NCBI GenBank assembly: GCA_902805545.1
Contig: CADCTD010000003.1
Span: 1-64,000, forward strand
From: an uncultured Craurococcus sp.
GTDB taxonomy: Bacteria; Pseudomonadota; Alphaproteobacteria; Acetobacterales; Acetobacteraceae
Length of the DNA stretch: 64,000 nt
Direction of reading: 5' to 3'
Part shown: in pieces, positions 61,871 to 64,000 of the stretch
Layout of the letters: each line of letters starts with the position of its first letter
Numbering within the stretch: position 1 is the first letter of the stretch
The notes under the pieces: generated by a model
Told to the model about the DNA's origin: nothing
The model's input: the letters and a program-made list of their open reading frames with translations, nothing else
Databases searched by the model: none
Translations under genes and position numbers: made by a program

Positions 61871-62385
61871 CCCGCAAGTCCCGCCGGCTCTGGATGCTGC
61901 TGCTCTGTGCCCTCGGGCTCGGCAGCGCCACGGCCCTGACCCTCTCCGCCTTCCAGGACAACCTCGTCTTCTTCCGCTCGCCGAGCGACATCGCCCGCGA
62001 GGCGCCGACGGCGGACCGCGCCTTCCGCCTCGGCGGCCTGGTCGAGACCGGCAGCGTGGTGCGGGAGACCGCCCCCGACGGCAAGCCGGAGGCGCGCTTC
62101 CGCGTGACGGATGGCGCGCATGGCGTGCCGGTGACCTATGCCGGCGTGCTGCCGGACCTGTTCCGCGAGGGCCAGGGCGTGGTGACTCTCGGCAGGCTCG
62201 GCCCGGACGGCACCTTCCGCGCGAGCGAGGTGCTGGCGCGGCACGACGAGAGCTACATGCCGCCCGAAGTCGCCGATGCGCTGAAGAGGAGCGGCCACTG
62301 GAACCCGAACCAGGGCGGCCCGCCGCCGGCCGCCACCTGGAACACGCTGGAACCGGCATCCGCCCAGCCGAGGCGCGGCTCATGA
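61867..62385 (+). CDS. ccmE: Cytochrome c-type biogenesis haem chaperone CcmE
   Basis: Periplasmic haem chaperone that carries haem from CcmC to CcmF. At 172 residues it has one N-terminal membrane anchor (about 8-25) and an OB-fold; the haem-binding motif ARHDESYMPPEV provides His126 and Tyr130, so the haem is bound in the usual His-type form. The start at 61867 overlaps the ccmD stop. ccmF follows 19 bp later. Confidence 0.96.
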   Translation: MTRKSRRLWMLLLCALGLGSATALTLSAFQDNLVFFRSPSDIAREAPTADRAFRLGGLVETGSVVRETAPDGKPEARFRVTDGAHGVPVTYAGVLPDLFREGQGVVTLGRLGPDGTFRASEVLARHDESYMPPEVADALKRSGHWNPNQGGPPPAATWNTLEPASAQPRRGS

Positions 62386-62404
62386 TCCCCCCGCGGAGCG
62401 GACT

Positions 62405-64000
62405 ATGATTCCTGAGATCGGGCATTTCGCCCTGGCCCTCGCGCTGGCCCTGTCGCTGGCGCAGGCGCTGGTCGGGCTGGCCGGCGCGCAGCGGGCCGAT
62501 GCGCGGCTGATGGGCGCCGCCTCGCCGCTCGCCGTCGGCGTGCTGGTGACGGTCGCCGCGGCCTTCGCCTGCCTCGTCTGGGCCTATGTCGCCAACGACA
62601 CCACGGTGCTGAACGTGGTGCAGAACAGCCACTCGCTGAAGCCGACGCTCTACAAGATCAGCGGTGCCTGGGGAAACCACGAGGGGTCGATGCTCCTCTG
62701 GGTGCTCATCCTCGCCCTCTGCGGCGGGGCGGTGGCGGCCTTCGGTGGCAACCTTCCCTCTGCCCTGCAGGCGCGGGTGCTCGGCATCCTGGCGCTGGTG
62801 GCGCTCGGCTTCATCGGCTTCATCCTCGCCACCTCGAACCCCTTCGAGCGCATCTGGCCGCCGCCGCTGGACGGCCAGGGGCTGAACCCGATCCTGCAGG
62901 ACCCGGGCCTCGCCTTCCATCCGCCGCTGCTCTACCTCGGCTATGTCGGCTTCGCGGTGACCTATGCCTTCGCCGTCGCCGCGCTGATCGAGGGGCGGGT
63001 CGATGCCGCCTGGGGGCGCTGGGTGCGGCCCTGGGCGCTGGCGGCCTGGTCCTTCCTGACGCTCGGCATCGCCCTCGGCTCCTGGTGGGCCTATTACGAG
63101 CTCGGCTGGGGCGGCTACTGGTTCTGGGACCCGGTCGAGAATGCCTCGCTGCTGCCCTGGCTCGCCGGCTGCGCGCTGCTGCATTCCGCCATCGTCGTCG
63201 AGAAGCGGGAGGCGCTGAAGACCTGGACGGTGTTCCTCGCGCTCCTCGCCTTCGGGATGAGCCTGCTCGGCACCTTCCTCGTCCGCTCCGGCGTGCTGAA
63301 CAGCGTGCATGCCTTCGCCAACGACCCGGCGCGCGGCACGGTCATCCTGATCCTGCTTGCCATCTATATCGGCGGCGGCTTCCTGCTCTTCGCCTGGCGG
63401 GCGCAGGCGATGCTGCCGACGGGCGTCTTCACCCCCGTCTCGCGGGAAGGGGCGCTGGTGCTGAACAACCTGCTGCTCTGCTCGATCGCGGCGGTGGTGC
63501 TGGCGGGCACGCTCTACCCGATGTTCGCCGACCTGGTGCTGGGCGAGAAATTCTCCGTAGGTCCCCCGTTCTTCAACACGGCGATCTTCCCGCTGGCGGT
63601 GCCGCTGATCGGCGCCATGACGCTCGGGCCGGTGATGCCGTGGAAGCGGGCGCGGCTCTTCCCCGCCCTGCAGCGGCTTTGGTGGGCGGCGCTGGCCGGG
63701 CTCGCGGCGCTGGTGCTCTGCTTCGCCATCGAGGGCTATCGCGTCGGCCCGGCGCTCGGCTTCGGCGCGGCGGTGTGGGTGATCCTCGCCGCCATCGCCG
63801 ATATCGCCGACCGCATCGCGCTGTTCAGCCGGCCGCGGGCGGCCTGGGCGCGGGCCAAGGGGCTGCCGCGGGCGGCCTGGGGCGGGGCGCTGGCCCATGC
63901 AGGGATGGGGGTGATGATCCTCGGCCTCGCCGGCATGGGCCTTGCCACCGATACGCTGCGCCTGGTGAAGCCCGGCGAGAGCGTGGCGCTGGCCGGGCTC
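62405..64000 (+). CDS. ccmF: Haem lyase CcmF, 3' end outside window
   Basis: Catalyses haem attachment to apocytochrome c. The 532 residues visible cover the multi-TM core: the WGNHEGSMLLWV segment, the FHPPLLYLGY helix with haem-ligating His, the Trp-rich haem motif GGYWFWDPVENASLLPWL, and the KREALKTWTVFLALL helix. The frame is open to the end of the window, so the last part is missing. It starts with an ATG at 62405. Confidence 0.97.
   Translation, partial: MIPEIGHFALALALALSLAQALVGLAGAQRADARLMGAASPLAVGVLVTVAAAFACLVWAYVANDTTVLNVVQNSHSLKPTLYKISGAWGNHEGSMLLWVLILALCGGAVAAFGGNLPSALQARVLGILALVALGFIGFILATSNPFERIWPPPLDGQGLNPILQDPGLAFHPPLLYLGYVGFAVTYAFAVAALIEGRVDAAWGRWVRPWALAAWSFLTLGIALGSWWAYYELGWGGYWFWDPVENASLLPWLAGCALLHSAIVVEKREALKTWTVFLALLAFGMSLLGTFLVRSGVLNSVHAFANDPARGTVILILLAIYIGGGFLLFAWRAQAMLPTGVFTPVSREGALVLNNLLLCSIAAVVLAGTLYPMFADLVLGEKFSVGPPFFNTAIFPLAVPLIGAMTLGPVMPWKRARLFPALQRLWWAALAGLAALVLCFAIEGYRVGPALGFGAAVWVILAAIADIADRIALFSRPRAAWARAKGLPRAAWGGALAHAGMGVMILGLAGMGLATDTLRLVKPGESVALAGL

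Noticed and set aside
61577-63898. Long minus-strand frame across ccmD-ccmF.
   Set aside because: The + strand ccm genes are unambiguous, and the opposing frame has no recognisable domain.

Overview
The window is 64 kb of very G+C-rich DNA (roughly 70% by eye) in which almost every base is coding. The gene content points to an alphaproteobacterium: an EipB/DUF1849 envelope protein, UPF0262, a MaeB-type malic enzyme, GlyQ/GlyS, system I cytochrome c maturation, and orphan Bug-type and peptide-type binding proteins. The number of orphan binding proteins and the overall style suggest an Acetobacteraceae (Roseomonas-like) genome. That placement is inference; no 16S rRNA is present. No prophage, integrase, intact transposase, CRISPR array, rRNA or replication origin was seen. 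Most of the window is ordinary chromosomal housekeeping and accessory metabolism.

Layout. 1-12.3 kb: a partial unknown gene, malic enzyme (maeB-type), a glycolipid-binding-fold protein, tRNA-Leu(GAG) divergent from lipB, a UDG-like protein coupled to a small coiled-coil protein, an MFS carrier, a YqaA/VTT protein, an SDR/LysR divergent pair, an orphan Bug binding protein, a stress-type SDR and a lysozyme-like protein. 12.3-18.8 kb: ppdK and the glycyl-tRNA synthetase genes glyQ and glyS, with a vapBC-like toxin-antitoxin pair lying between the two subunits. 18.8-24.4 kb: NTF2-like protein, S49 peptidase, SDR, Asp/Glu racemase, DUF892 ferritin-like protein, DUF983, UPF0262 and mtnA. 24.5-31.2 kb: an OprP-type porin, a complete polar amino-acid ABC transporter (binding protein, ATPase, two permeases), DUF3237, rhodanese and a maleate-isomerase-like racemase.

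31.2-33.8 kb is the most anomalous stretch. It holds a large palindrome, an unusually A+T-rich patch with a perfect inverted repeat, a decayed C-terminal fragment of a TonB-dependent receptor, and an RTX-type calcium-binding protein built from two nearly identical 175-residue modules. 33.8-42.7 kb: polytopic GT-C-like membrane protein, peptide-type binding protein, eipB, aspS, rnd, and a deoxynucleotide salvage pair. 42.8-50.6 kb: DUF2934, MBL hydrolase, two MFS carriers, peroxiredoxin, AlgH, MmcQ/YjbR, and a MocR regulator divergent from a PNPOx-like gene with clear repeated ATTGGNCC boxes between them. 50.6-58.1 kb: amidase, second peptide-type binding protein, HAD phosphatase, pyrD, EamA carrier, DUF952 and a kynureninase-like aminotransferase. 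58.1-64 kb: tryptophan 2,3-dioxygenase divergent from the kynureninase-like gene over a 14-bp palindrome, a DUF4214 protein, a small secreted protein, and ccmC-ccmD-ccmE-ccmF running off the right edge.

I did not find a wholly new system. The best second-look items are the toxin-antitoxin pair inside the glyQS operon, the 31-33.5 kb island with its duplicated RTX module, the kynurenine-pathway palindrome, the MocR boxes, and stress-sigma-like promoters in front of several small stress genes.
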